A model generated the notes under the pieces. It had not been told where the DNA came from and made no database searches. It was given only the letters and a program-made list of their open reading frames with translations. Both the position numbers and the translations under genes were made by a program. Below, piece by piece: positions 50,430 through 62,961 of a stretch of 64,000 nt of DNA. The stretch lies in assembly GCA_964057225.1 (NCBI GenBank), contig OZ059899.1, forward strand, positions 14,950,501 to 15,014,500, read 5' to 3'. Each line of letters begins with the position of its first letter. The stretch's first letter is position 1. This stretch comes from Auanema rhodensis. Taxonomy: Eukaryota; Nematoda; Chromadorea; Rhabditida; Rhabditidae.

Positions 50430-51489
50430 ATGTCTTCTGGAACTGTCGCTCCTGTCAGCAATGGCCTCAAGCTGGTTATCTTCGATAAGGATGGTACCCT
50501 TGTAGACTTCCATCGTATGTGGCTTCCATGGGCCGCTAAAACCGTCCAATTGTGAGTTCAATGAGATGAAATAACTGTTTATTCTTTACTTTTCACATAT
50601 TTAACGATGAAAAACTGTCTCTTTAGATTGGAAGAAGCAACCAAATTACCAGTTGCTCAGGCTGTTTACAAAGTTCTTGGAGTTGACCCCATCAAAGGAA
50701 AGGTATGTGATATTTCATTCTTGACTTGATTATCATATGCTCATATGCTCATTTCCCAATTTTTTTATTCCCCGGGATATCTAACGAGCTGTTTCTCGAT
50801 TTTCGATGTTTTACCTCATCTGATAAGCTATATAAGAATAAGATGAAGTACTAGCATTGCAACAAGTTCATATGAGTATGCGCACACAACCACATTGTTG
50901 TACCAAAAACATGTTTAGAAGCAGAAAAAAAACATTTTTTTGCTCAAACTTTGTCAAAAAGGAATGAAGAAAACACAAGCATGTTGGTGATGTACAAACA
51001 TGTGTGTATATACATATATCTATGCTTACAACATACAATGTTTCCAATGCTTATCAAGACATTTGGGCCAATTTTTCATCTTCACACATATGGTCATTAT
51101 TCATTTTGCCCACATATTCTTCAATATTTCTTTAAAAACTATGAAGAAAATGATAATATCAACTTGTTTACTTGACATATTAATGTTTTATACTCCTAAA
51201 TTGACTATTACATAGTCATTTGGCCTCTTTTTGATGTGTTTTGATATTGAGATGAGGCTCTTGTGAGTGGTAACTCAGCGATTTTAGCGTATAAGGAAGA
51301 GGAAGAGGTAAGACCAACTTGAAGAAAATGTTTAACGTTTTCCGAGAGAACATTACAAGGGATAGGATGAAAAACAGTTAAAGATAACAAGATTCACTGG
51401 ATTTTCCTTTGCTCTCCTTGTTGCTCAATTCTCCGTTGTCGTTCTCGTAATCTTTCTCGCCCACACTTACTCGCACTCTCTTCCTCCTC

Positions 51490-51554
<65 letters not shown>

Positions 51555-53421
51555 CTTTTAAAGCTTCATCGTTATCTGTTCATGCTGAGCTTTTCTTGTT
51601 CCAAAAAGAAATCAGCCGATTGCTCTATTTCTTTTTCTTACTACGGGAAATGAAATTTGGTTATTCGAATTCGGAATTCACTCACCACTCTTACATAGTT
51701 TCCCTTATGCCATCAGAAGAGCAGGACGGCAAGCAAGATAAAAGCAAGTGAATTATAAAACGAAGAACATGAAGTCAGCGACGAAATCCGCTAGATGTTC
51801 GTTGTCAACTTCAGCATGTATTCGATCGTTCAACTTTTTCTCAGCATTGTCTCCTCCGCTTCCTTTTCAGTTTTATTGTTTCTGTTTCTCTCGTTTTCAG
51901 TGACATTAAGAAATGCTCAGAATAAATCTAACTACATTTCAAGTTGCTTCCATGATTTGTCTGTATGTTCCGCTTGAATGCAGGCATGTATGTCATGAAA
52001 GGATACATGAAACATCAGAAATCTCACGAACATTTTTATCAGGAAAATCAGATGTAAACTGAATTCCCGTCGCTCTACATGACTTTTAGAAACAACGTCT
52101 GTATATGCAGCTCACTCATGTTTCACATACTCATTGTGGACTTACGCTGTTGCCGCATTATGCTGATAGCATGCTTTAAACTGATAAACCTGTCAGAAAG
52201 CTGTAAGAAAGAGCAGCTCACAACTGCTTGACTTGGCGAATAATTGACGAAAGGCTTAACGGAATTTCGCATCTCAATTTTCTTGAACCTGATCCATTTA
52301 TTCCCACGTGCTGTGCGTCATCCAAACCGTTTTTGGTCTTCCTCCCCTTCAAGGCTATCCGATGTCCAATGGTCGTTCAATGAACTCACCTCATCATTGG
52401 TCTGACAATAGAAACTAGGTTGTGAATCAATGGTCTAACTGACAGCATCAGAATAGATCCATTTGATAGCATTTGCAACCAGCGACATCGTGTCTATGTG
52501 CTGGAGAGCTGACGACGCCAATGTACACGCCAACCAGAAGCTTTCTCACGTCTCTGTCACCAACGAATAACGGCGAACAAAGAGATTGGATATGAGGATA
52601 TGAGGGATATGAGCAAAAAAGGAAAAGAAAAAGCATAGCTTAGAATCTGAATGAAACAGTGTGACGAATGATGGGGGGAAGAAGAGACATTGGGAAAAAT
52701 ATTTGGACTGCCAAGCCTAATCGAGATGACGATAGGATTGCAGTCTATTTGACCTTTGTTCGAACAAAATGAGAACGTGGAAGAAACAAATGTACGAGCA
52801 TATTTTCGAAGAAATGCTCATAAGAATGAGCTTAAATTTTGAAAACGAAGCTCACTATATGTTATGTTAAAACTTGAAAATTTTAGCTTAATTACTGGAT
52901 TACATACTTGATAATCTAGAATTTAAAGCTTACAACTTGACACATTGTTCTAACATCATCAACTTTTTATTTTTTTTTAAAGTTCAAAGATGCATCTGTT
53001 TACGGCATACATGATGGCTCCCTTGAGAATGTTACATCCTAAAATACATAAGATGATGACGATGTTGATGATGTTGATGATCTATTGCATCCATCTACAA
53101 GCTTTGCTCTTCCCACTCATCCACCCACTGCTTTTCCTTATCTTCTTTTGATTTTTTGTTTTTTTTCTCCTTTTCTGGTTAATCATTGTGAATGACCATG
53201 GACCAGGATACATCTATCTATCCATCTAAATCGTCTTCGATCTAAACTTTGCCTAATGAACTCTGAACCTCCTTATGCTCTCGTCTTTAAAAAGACTTTC
53301 TAAGCCAAAGAATCAAAAATAAAAAAAAAACAAAAAAAATGCTCATCAATCTGCATGACTTGAAGCAATCAAATTCAGATGATTGGCACGTGAACGTAAT
53401 TCCTCTCTCTATCTCTCTTCG

Positions 53422-53511
<90 letters not shown>

Positions 53512-55201
53512 TTCTCTCTCTTTCTTGTCTGTTTTTTTCTGTGTTTGGTGATGATGATGGCTTGTCTTTCAATCTTCTATGAATCATTATGAATCTTCAC
53601 TTCATTCATTTCAATCCGATATATCAGCACTACTTTAAAGAGAAAAAAAAAAGATTTTTCTCTCAAAATAAATTAGTTCACTCTGAAAATTTATTTCGTC
53701 TTTGCCTCACACGAATACTCTCACATGGCTATTCACATAGCTTTGTTCTCAGAAAATAAAATAAGAAAAAAGTTTCCCAAAAGTTCTTTCTCATCTTCAA
53801 CCACCCTCTCAGTTTTTTTTTAATTTGCTTACCATCTTTTTGACAAACAATGTGCAACTACATGAAGAAAAGACTTCTTCGTCCGGTTGCTCGTTGTCAC
53901 CATCGTTGTCATCGCTTTCTTCTTCTCGCATTCCTTCAATTCTTCTAATTGACAAAGCTTTAAGGCTTTAACAACTCAATCTTCCAACAACCAGTAAGAT
54001 GTGTGTTTGACCTAATGTCATATGGTATTTCCTCTAAATCAGACTCGAAAGACTCGAGAGAAATGGAATATTCCATCTGATGACGTCTGTATATACGAGG
54101 CAAGATGACGAATGCAAGAGAAACAACATCGCAGGCCACGTGCCTATCTTCGAATGTCGTCAGTAATTCAATGAACTATCTCATCATCGGCTGCTAGCCT
54201 GTTTCCAAGCTTTCACTAAGCTGCATCAGACATGGAACAACAAACTTTTGCAAATAGCCAAATCCGGTGCATAATATCACAATGTATCTTATAGGCTACA
54301 AACACTAAAGTATTTCTTTTCAAGACAATATGTTACTTAGGAAAATTTTTGGAAAATGAAGAGCATATAGATCTCAAACGTTTACATAATGATCTCAAAC
54401 AAGTTTTATAGGTTTCTATGGGAGCCTTAGCTGAGAAAACTCTCACCTTAATTCGTGCTGATATTTCTCTAACACTCCAGGTAATTGGTCCATCAACCAC
54501 AGATCTAAAAGCTTTATCTTCTTTTAGTCCTTTGGAATATCTGCTGAAGAGGCCGACAAGATCGTTGTGAGTGGAGTTCCAGAAGCTAGTAATGGCTTGA
54601 CAGCTCCCGTGTGTGATCTCGTGAGCTTATTCAGTGAATTACGCGATATGGGTTTGAAGTTGGCACTCTGCACTGCTGACAGCAGGTAAGCATGCATATA
54701 GTTTAGAAGATCACAGTATAGAACTGGAAATAGACAATTATCGAAATAACAAATTGAATTACAGACGTGCAACTGAAGAACAGATGCGCATTCTTGGAAT
54801 TTCAACAATGCTGGATGATGTTGTTTGTGGAAATGATGCTGGAATCGTTCCAAAGCCTTCTCCTCACTGTGCTATGCAGATTTGCAAACGTATTGGTGTT
54901 CAACTTAACGTAAGTTTATCCGATTATGAATGCTAATAAACCAGAATCAAATTGCAGGAAGCTGTCATCGTTGGAGATACCATCGCAGATCTGAAGATGG
55001 GACGTGTTGCAGGGCTTCGAGCTAGCATTGCTGTACTCAGTGGAGTGGGAAATCGTGAAACGCTGTCAGAATTCTCTGACTACTTCGTAAGTTTATATTT
55101 CAAACATCAAGCTTAAGCTGTAATGTATTTAGATTGAGGACGTTGGTGAACTACCATCATTGATCAGTGACAAAATGAATGAAGATACCAAAAGAGGATA
55201 A
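50430..55201 (+). CDS. HAD-superfamily phosphatase (phosphoglycolate-phosphatase-like)
   Basis: Exons: 50430-50551, 50627-50702, 54412-54480, 54528-54685, 54765-54909, 54958-55086, 55133-55201; 255 residues with agreeing phases. All four HAD motifs are present: motif I VIFDKDGTLVD (nucleophile and acid/base Asp), motif II LALCTADS, motif III Lys in GIVPKPSP, and motif IV VIVGDTIADLKMG. A helical cap lies between motifs I and II, as in subclass-I phosphatases of the phosphoglycolate phosphatase/β-phosphoglucomutase group. The reaction is Mg-dependent phosphate-ester hydrolysis; the substrate cannot be told from the sequence. There is no signal peptide, so it is probably cytosolic. The ATG follows an acceptor (ctattatag) directly. 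The second intron is 3.7 kb and full of CT tracts, in contrast with the other short introns. Confidence 0.9.
51488..51550 (+). repeat. CT microsatellite
   Basis: A perfect TC tract of about 50 bases with imperfect ends. Confidence 0.95.
53402..53522 (+). repeat. CT microsatellite
   Basis: TC repeats with a perfect core of about 85 bases, one of the longest in the window. Confidence 0.97.
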
Positions 55202-55885
55202 AAAGCTACAACTCACCGTTTCTCAGCATTCTTCATCACCTTGCATTTTAACAAAACCATATATTCACCCCTTTGATATTAAGAACAACATAGAATTTAG
55301 TTTTAATTTATGAAATTTGGCACACGATTCACTTCGTACCACAAATTTTTCAAATTTCTTTTAAAATATCTAATAGAGTTCAAAATATATATATATATAT
55401 ATTTATATTTAATGATTTTATAAAACAGGTAGATCTAATGCAAATTACGAAACATGAAGCAGCTTTTCGAAGTTTTCATATATTTAAAACAAAACATTTT
55501 ATAAAATTTGATATACGAAATAGATCTATCTATCTATATAACGTTTTTAAGTTTTTATTATTAAAAACTTAAACTTTCTTTTGTAGTCTCTGGATTTATA
55601 TGAGAAGTTTGAATCATTTCTTCTCACTCTGTCTCTAATTTCTCTTTAATTATGTGATTTTATGCTTTTAATTGCGACTTGAGCCAACGTATACCTTCTT
55701 TTCCCTTTTTTTTAGTATTGTTCTAATGTTTGCTAAACTTTTCTGATCTCATCAAATTACTTCAGCTATTGCTCGATTTCCCATTGTGTTTGATCTCTTC
55801 AGAATCACATTCTGTATACCATTCCAAACTAATTTTCTGGTCAAGCCTTCTAAATCAAAGCAATATACTTTATATTTTATAAATA

Positions 55886-55983
<98 letters not shown>

Positions 55984-56572
55984 ATACTTTAAATGTTCCC
56001 ACTTTATAAGGAAACTCATTAAATATTTAAATAGAATTAATTTGAATTTCAACAAATGTAACAGCTTTCACGTATAAGAGTTTTTACCTGATATTCAATA
56101 TATTCAAAACATGCTTCATGAGCTGGGTGTTGCTTCGTGTTATTCCTTTGAATTTGGACTTAAAGGATTATAGCTCAAAGATGTACATATATCATTTCTG
56201 ATATACAAATTGATGCAAAAGGCAGTCTGCTCTTTGTGACTGAAAAAAGATGTAAGAACTAGAAATAGCTAGACACTACAAGCAGAAGAAGTTTTATAAA
56301 GAATCATGATCATGAAATACTGTTGAAGCAATGTATTCATAGAACATCTTCATCAAATCTTTGTCAAAGTACTTTAGAAGCATTGTGTTAAAGAATAGAA
56401 AACGCTTTATTAAACAGGTAAAAACACAAAGAAAAATGATTAAAGTGAATGTATATCAATCGAACGATTTTTTCTCTGGTAGCATGCATGCGGTAATAAT
56501 GTTGGATGGTAATATTGAAAAAATTGAGATTCTAGCTGGATGATTCTGAAGAAACGATAAAGATACAAATAT
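55202..56572. other. intergenic region between HAD gene and module gene A
   Basis: AT-rich, convergent 3' ends on the two strands. It holds the TA microsatellite at 55,888-55,982 and no supported gene. Confidence 0.65.
55888..55982. repeat. TA dinucleotide microsatellite
   Basis: About 95 bases of TA repeats with a single G interruption near 55,957. Self-complementary and able to form a cruciform. Confidence 0.97.
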
Positions 56573-58704
56573 TTATAAACTATTTTTACCTTCCACATCA
56601 GGTACCAAGGACATATCCATGATATATTCTTTTGTAGTTCTTGCAAAATTGCTTACATTATTTTTAAACTCCACGGATTGAATGTAAGAAAATTTCTTCA
56701 GAAGTTTGGCTAATGTCATGATTAGCTTAGCTGAACTATTTGCAGCCTTGTGTGCTTTTGGCTTCATACAATATTCATACTTCTCTTGTGCAATAGTATA
56801 TGTTCTAGTTTCTACTACAGATACATAATAAAAGTGTATCTTATCTTGGAGTTTGCGTACAACTAATAAAAATTCCTCGATTTTGCCGTCAAGAATGTCA
56901 AGTTCCTCAATATTCCGTAGCTGTGACAAGCTGTTTATTTTCATTGCACATAACCTCTTCAAACAAACGGTTTGATTAATTGATTGTTCTAATGCAGCAT
57001 ACATATCGCTTTCATTCAATTTATCCATCAGAAATTGAATTTCTTTAAAGTCCCGAATATTCTGCTTAAGTAGTGTTAGATCTGATGTGAATTTGCAAAA
57101 TTCTTTAAAATACAACTGTTCCGCAAGTAAGGTGGCCCTATCAATCAGCTTTTCGTCCACAAAATCTCCATTCTGTTGTCTGTAGCCTTTTCGACATATG
57201 TTGTTCATAACTGTAGTTATTTGACTAAGTTTGCGAGTGTTGCTCAAGAATGGAACAGCAAAATTTGCATAGTCAACAGCGAGGTTAGAAAGTTTGATAG
57301 CGTGATCAGTAGAAATCTTGATGGCGGGATCATTATGTTTCTCTTCGAGTTCTTCGATTGTTTGCTTGGTAAGTACAGTTGCCGATTGAAAAAGAAGATT
57401 CATATTCTTTATGAAACTGCAAGAATCACAAATACGAACAAAATGTTTATGGACCAACGAAGTTTTTTCCATCAAAAGTTGTTCACAGTTTCGCAGCTGC
57501 GAACAGAGATGCTCCAAGACGTCAATAAATCCTTTAAAGCGTTCTAAAGCGTCAGACACGGTTGTATTTTTGTCGATCTTGTTGAACATGTAGAAGCGTA
57601 CTTGCTCTGTCATTAAATTTATTTGAAAACAGACGTCTAGTACGTCAGAGCCAAAGTAGTGAACAGATGCGTTATCATCCGAGACGATATCGTCGAATGC
57701 ATTACTTATGCTGCTAATCATGTCCATACTGTTTTGTAATGGTTGATATGCCGTATACATATACTTCATTATTTTATCCAGCATAGCTTTTATTTTCTCA
57801 ATCGGAAACTCAGAGTTCAAGCAGCAAATAGAATTAGTATTCATGGAACTAACGGCTATACTAAGCAAATGAAGTGCAACTTCTATATTTTTCGTTGCGC
57901 AATCCATATGATTTGGGTCATTGTGCAGACACCTGGTTCCAGAAATATCAGGAACCGATTGCTCCGCCTTCTCCATACAATCCCACTCGCAGTCTTCCAA
58001 GCTGATATCATGAAGAACACTGAAGGTAATCTTCTTTCCTCCTTTAGTATAATCCGTAGTGTACCATGCATTTTCGTCTTCATCATAGCGTAGATGAGGG
58101 TTGTCGCTTTGATCAATCCAATCAAGATATTTATTTTCTTCAGCAAATTTGAATTCTTCTTCTCCTTTTGTTAATAACAATCTTGTGTATTTGTGATGAT
58201 TTACAGATAGCCAAAAGTCATAATCCTTGAATCGATCTAACGGAACAAGTGCTCGATGATATTTCACTCCAGGTTTCCCATTGGATGGGTCAGCAGATGT
58301 AGTAGGTAAACTATCTTCGGATAGCGTTGTTGTGAAATTTCGTCCTTGCGAGTACACCAACGTACCAGAAATTCGAAGAGGCTATAGAAATGAAAATAAA
58401 TAAATAAAGATAAATATATATTATACAGAGCTTTCATATCTCTTCCTCTTCTTCCACTTTCTGAGACTACAGCTTAGGTTATTAAGTTGGATTTCAAGTT
58501 CGAAAAGCTAGACAAAAATCAAAACGTATGGTTTCAATAACCTTTTCAGAGTTTCATATCTTGAGTCGTCGAAAATCATGGAGATGGGATTCAGGAAAAC
58601 CATGTATATATATTTATTTATATATATTATACTATAGAACTTACTTCTGTTTCTGGTATATCAGTTACATGATAAGCGTACAAAGCTTTAGTGCCTGCCG
58701 GCAT
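56573..58704 (-). CDS. module protein A: one unknown module plus long helical C-terminus
   Basis: Two exons: 58704-58645 and 58381-56573; 622 residues. Exon 1 encodes MPAGTKALYAYHVTDIPETE. Exon 2 opens with a short linker and then a module of about 100 residues: YHRALVPLDRFKDYDFWL, LLLTKGEEEFKF, DNPHLRYDEDENAWYTTD, a KITFSVLHD strand and CEWDCMEK. The remaining 450 residues are largely amphipathic helix (for example LDKIMKYMYTAYQPLQNSMD and KLIMTLAKLLKKFSYIQSVE), Leu/Ile/Lys-rich and with many Cys, without a signal peptide or membrane span. I recognise no family. The same module occurs twice in the next gene. The ATG was chosen because its exon matches the first exon of that gene in sequence, length and splice phase. 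Single 1.8-kb coding exon is unusual beside the intron-rich neighbours. Confidence 0.8.
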
Positions 58705-59524
58705 TAGATATTCGAATATTTCTGAAATATAGAAAATTGGAATAAAAAATGAATACGTATTTTAAGAAATATATATAGATATGTAGAATAAGTTGTTATA
58801 TTAGTTAACGAATCAAGTTTTAAATCTACTACGATTGAAACTATTTCGTCTTATTGCGTATTGTAGCAAAAGTTTGTAAGAAATGAGTCAAAATTAGGAT
58901 AAATATAGAAATCGAAATGAAAACATATGAAATCAACTTATTCAATTTATATACATGAACATCTAATATAGACAAGTTCAATTGTATTTGATTTTAATGA
59001 AACTTTAGGATCTTGATATCAAACAATGCTCAGCATTTCTTGGTAAATGAGGTATTGAATGCCAGCAGTTTCATAATTGCTTGGCTGTTTGCTTCATTAC
59101 TTCACATGAGCTATCAATATTTTTATCAATTTCGTAATATTTTTGTGAAGACTATTGATATAGTTAGTAATTGCTATGAATATACGGAACTCAGATAAAT
59201 TGTTTGATAAATAAAGAATTTATACTTCTTTTAATAAGCTATTAGAAAATTATATTTGAAATATATAATAAGAATTTTCATTTTTTCATGTGAGTATCAC
59301 GTTTTTTGATATATTGATTTGAAATTTCATGAATAACAACAATGCAGCTCGAAAAGTTTGATTAAAGCCTTATTTAAACAAAAATGATGACAACGTTCTT
59401 ACTATCTTTAACGATGTAACAAAGTTTATTTGGATTTTGCTTTTATATTATATATTCAATTGCAAAACAATATAATAAAGATTTTAAGACATTACATGAA
59501 CAATGAAATCAAATTGCTTTGTAT
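58705..59524. other. AT-rich spacer upstream of module gene A
   Basis: No supported gene. A 61-codon plus-strand frame at 59,013-59,198 has no splice or compositional support. Confidence 0.55.
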
Positions 59525-59798
59525 TTAGCAGCGAATTGTGCCAAAGTAACAGCATTGTTTGTGTACTTTTCGACGATCGCTATGATACTCCTTGTGTATC
59601 TTCACCGGAAATGAATTCTGAACAAGTATTCCGGTGTGTTATTACACGATTTGAAAATATCTTAAGAAGAAGGTACCTTCATACCATCAGAGGAAGCATA
59701 GTTGGTAGTTCAATTTTTCTCGTTCGGTATGAATTAGCCACTATTGTCTCCTGAGTTGGAACATTAGGTGCGTATTGTAAGTTCCTTCCCACAGCCAT
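59525..59798 (-). CDS. candidate small two-exon gene, unknown
   Basis: Exon 1 59798-59685 (38 codons, MAVGRNLQYAPNVPTQETIV at the start) follows an acceptor (cttacag) two bases before the ATG. A gtatga donor and a ttgttcag acceptor join it in phase to exon 2, 59617-59525, ending CCYFGTIRC and TAA. The 68-residue product is basic with no signal peptide. It sits between the two module genes on the same strand and could be a decayed fragment of the family, but similarity is too weak to claim. Confidence 0.3.
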
Positions 59799-59983
59799 CT
59801 CTGTAAGAACTGGGAAGAATCGCGAAATTTCAAAATACAATGAAACAATAATTAATATTATTTATTTATATTTATAATTATATCTTTATAGTTTATACAA
59901 TTAATACAAAATGCTCTTACAACGATTTCGGGACAATCATTTGGTCTGAATTTCATAATTAAACCCAAAGGTGGAGGATGCAT

Positions 59984-61207
59984 TTACGAAGTTTCTTCAC
60001 ACTGCTTTACAACAGAATCCCATAGGCAATCATCATCTAATTTAACATTGTGAAATACGAAGAAATTGACGTGTATTCCATTAGTCGAAGAATCATTTGA
60101 ATACCAGGTATCTTCATTAGGATTATAGCGGAGATAAGGATTAATTATCCGATTTAGAGGTTGAATAACATCCAGCTTGGAAGCTTTTTCAAACTCAACC
60201 TCTCCTTTAGTAAGTAGCAACGTGATCCTATCGTCATATGTGGAAAGAAGCCAGAAGTCATAATCCTTGAATCGATGTAATGGAACCAGAACTCGATGGT
60301 ATTTTACTTCATCGGTGCTAGTTGTAACCGAATTCGAAGTAGAAGGTAGATCTCTTGCAGCCATTGACGTAGAGAATAAAATACATATATCTTCTTCTAA
60401 TTGAGTACAAAGTTCGGGTAACTCAGCTTTTTCTAATTGCAATTCTTCGTATTTCGGACAATCCTGAACAGTTTTCAACATGTAAGCATATTCAGTATGT
60501 ATTACCTGGGTTGTTGGTATATTCGTTACATGATAAGCATAACAAACGTTGTAATCTGCCAGTTTGCTGTCAATTTTCATGACTGAATCCCATATGCATT
60601 CTTCATCCAATTCAATATTATGAAGAATAGCCAAGTTTATGATTGTTCCATCTTTATAGAAATCATTGGAATACCATGTATCTTCCTTAAGATCATAACG
60701 AAGATAAGGATTTGCTTCCCTATTAAGTTTTTTCAAAGTAAGCTTTGAAGCTTTCTCTGCTTCTATATCTCCTTTCGTCAGAAGTAAATTCTTGATGAAG
60801 CCACCAGAACAAAGCCATAAGTTATAGTCTTGGAATCGATTCAAAGGGATGAGAATTCTATGATATTTAAATCCAATTTGACCAATTAGAGGATATAAAG
60901 AAGTAAGAGGTATTCGTCCTCCGTGTAATGAAATCGAAAAGAAGGTGCAGGATTCTCCATCTAATTGGGAATATCCTTTGAAGGAGTGTACTATTCGTCC
61001 TTCTAATTTGTTATATTTTGGACAAAGCTAAAAGATATTATTTGAGGAAACTGATTGTAAATCCATGCTACATCTGTGTTTTCAATTAAAACTAACAACA
61101 TTTCAAACTTTGAAGAATAAACTTACTTTTTCTGATTGTCCTAATTGATTTGATGCTGGTATATCAGTTACATAATACGCATATAAAACTTTAGTGTCTA
61201 CAGGCAT
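59984..61207 (-). CDS. module protein B: two tandem copies of the unknown module
   Basis: Exons: 61207-61127, 61027-60506, 60463-59984; 360 residues. Copy 1: MPVDTKVLYAYYVTDIPASN, then LCPKYNKLEGRIVHSF, then YHRILIPLNRFQDYNLWL, LLLTKGDIEAEKASK, ANPYLRYDLKEDTWYSND and CIWDSVMK. Copy 2: VCYAYHVTNIPTTQ, DCPKYEELQLEKAE, YHRVLVPLHRFKDYDFWL, LLLTKGEVEFEKASK, INPYLRYNPNEDTWYSND and CLWDSVVK. Both copies have an intron at the same place, between the VTDIP-type tag and the CPKY segment; the second (42 bases, in frame) is inferred from this match and could also be read through. No signal peptide, membrane span or catalytic motif is seen. Unlike protein A it has no helical tail. Probably a cytosolic, nematode-specific family. 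Confidence 0.82.
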
Positions 61208-62878
61208 TATAATTTAACTTTGAATAAGAAAATTCATTTGAATTAAATTAAAAAGATTTTAAAGTTATATGTTATGGAATTAAAATAATTTCTATTGACC
61301 AAAGTTATGACGTGAGTAACTGTGCACAAATCGGCAGAAAAGGCGTGGTCACGCCTGTCTCAGAGCAAATCTTCAAATGTTTATTGATGAATTGGTAATA
61401 GAGAATTGAAAAGGAATTACAAGATATATCTTTTCCTGAACAATAATCTTTTCATAATGCTTTAGTAGATTAATGGAAATTAATTTAAATTATTTAACAT
61501 ATTGACAGATTCTCCTACAACAACTATTTATATAATATTTCTATTAAATTATAAAATACAAATATATAATTTAATTATAAATACTGTAGTTTAATATATT
61601 TTTCTAAATGAATAATTAAAAATGATACTGTATTCATTGTTATTTGTGATGCATAGGCATTCGGTTGTTAATTTTTTAAATTTAATTGATTTTGATATGA
61701 TTTCAAATATTTTCAGAATATTCATGAAGCTGCAAATCAAATGTATTTGCCAAGAAAATCTTCTTCAACTTCAATTAAAGAATGATAATTGAATCAAAGT
61801 ATTCGTTAAGTTTGAATTTTTTTTATTTCATAAAAGTATTTCTGTTTCATTAATTATTCAAGCTTCTAACGTTCATTTTTGGAAACTAGAAGTTACTATA
61901 GAAGAGCTTCAACACCTTGCTTTGATCCTATTAACTCTCATAATCACTTGCTATTTCGTAATTTCTTTTTTTATTTCTTTTATTTGTTTGTATATATACT
62001 TTTTCATTTTTAATTTGAAAAATATAAAAAAATTATAAAAATATATTCATATTTGATAAGTTTTGTGTTATTTCTCATATCTAATATATAAAGACAATTC
62101 AATTAATAATGAATATAAAATATATAATGACATCAAAGAAACACAAAACTTATCTATGAAGAAGAAAAAAACAATTTCTATTTAACATTGAATTGAGAGA
62201 AGCTATGTTGTTAATCATATCATTAAGTTGAAAAAAATGCTCAAATATGTTCTAAATCATCTAAGCCGAGGTTTATAAGACTTTCACTTTACTACATTTC
62301 AAAAGAACTTAAGCTTACATTGCAAAGTAAGCAAAGGCAAGTTGTGAGATGTAGCATATGTTGGTATAGCATGAGCATGATGTTGCTAATGATTATGATA
62401 AACTGTCTAAGAATTGTCTTCTTCTAGCTCTCATTAAGCAGAAAATAGTCGTCATTATAGTTATGTATATGAACGACATTTGCTCTTGATCTATAGCATA
62501 TATAAGGTTTGTTGTCTTTTTTTTCTTTTCTTTTTCAAGTTTTAAAGTTTTTTTTACAAGATTTTTCCAAGAAAAAAATCAAAGTTGCAGCTAATTGTAT
62601 TGAAAAACTGTATTTTTTTGTACGTAAATGTAGACAGAACGACGACAGAAATGTAAAATGAAGATATATAAAGAGTCTGGAGACATTGACGAAGAGAGAG
62701 GAAGAGAGAGGAAGAGAGTGACAATGGCAAATAGACAAGAAATAGAGGGACTGTGAAGCAGCAGATTTCTTGGATCTAGCTGTGGTAAAGTAGCTTAGGA
62801 GGGTGATTTGGGGAAGGGGGCAGGGGGGATATAGTAGTAGTTGTAGTGTAGTTGTTGTATAGAGTAGATATAAGGAAA
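61208..62878. other. intergenic region downstream of tropomyosin
   Basis: Very AT-rich. The promoter of module gene B should lie at its left end and the 3' untranslated region of tropomyosin at its right end. No gene was seen; the minus-strand frame 62,535-62,882 overlaps the tropomyosin end and is CT-rich. Confidence 0.6.
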
Positions 62879-62961
62879 TCAATAGCCAGACAATTCTTGG
62901 AAAGTCTGATCGAGTTCCTCGGAGATGGTCTTGTACCTCTCCTTCTCGTGGACCAATTCGT
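62879..62961 (-). CDS. lev-11: tropomyosin, distal terminal exon
   Basis: After an acceptor (tatttttag) the exon supplies two bases of an Asp codon and then [26 protein letters not shown] and a TGA stop. This is the classic nematode tropomyosin (LEV-11) C-terminus, which forms the head-to-tail overlap between coiled-coil dimers on actin filaments and interacts with troponin. The exon is 83 bp, the same length as the alternative at 63,908-63,990. The rest of the gene lies beyond 64,000. Confidence 0.9.

Larger units (their letters stand above)
50703..54411 (+). other. 3.7-kb intron of the HAD gene
   Basis: The donor is gtatgt at 50703 and the acceptor gttttatag ends at 54411. It contains two long CT tracts and no exon I can support on either strand. 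The minus-strand frame at 52,448-52,636 and the plus-strand frames near 51,000-51,200 lack any signature. Confidence 0.6.

Noticed and set aside
55888-55982. Long TA tract as a possible origin or terminator
   Set aside because: It is an ordinary dinucleotide microsatellite; nothing around it indicates such a role.
57176-58093. Plus-strand frames of 60-123 codons opposite module gene A
   Set aside because: They are antisense shadows of the 1.8-kb coding exon on the minus strand.
59013-59198. 61-codon plus-strand frame
   Set aside because: No ATG context, splice sites or composition distinct from the AT-rich spacer.
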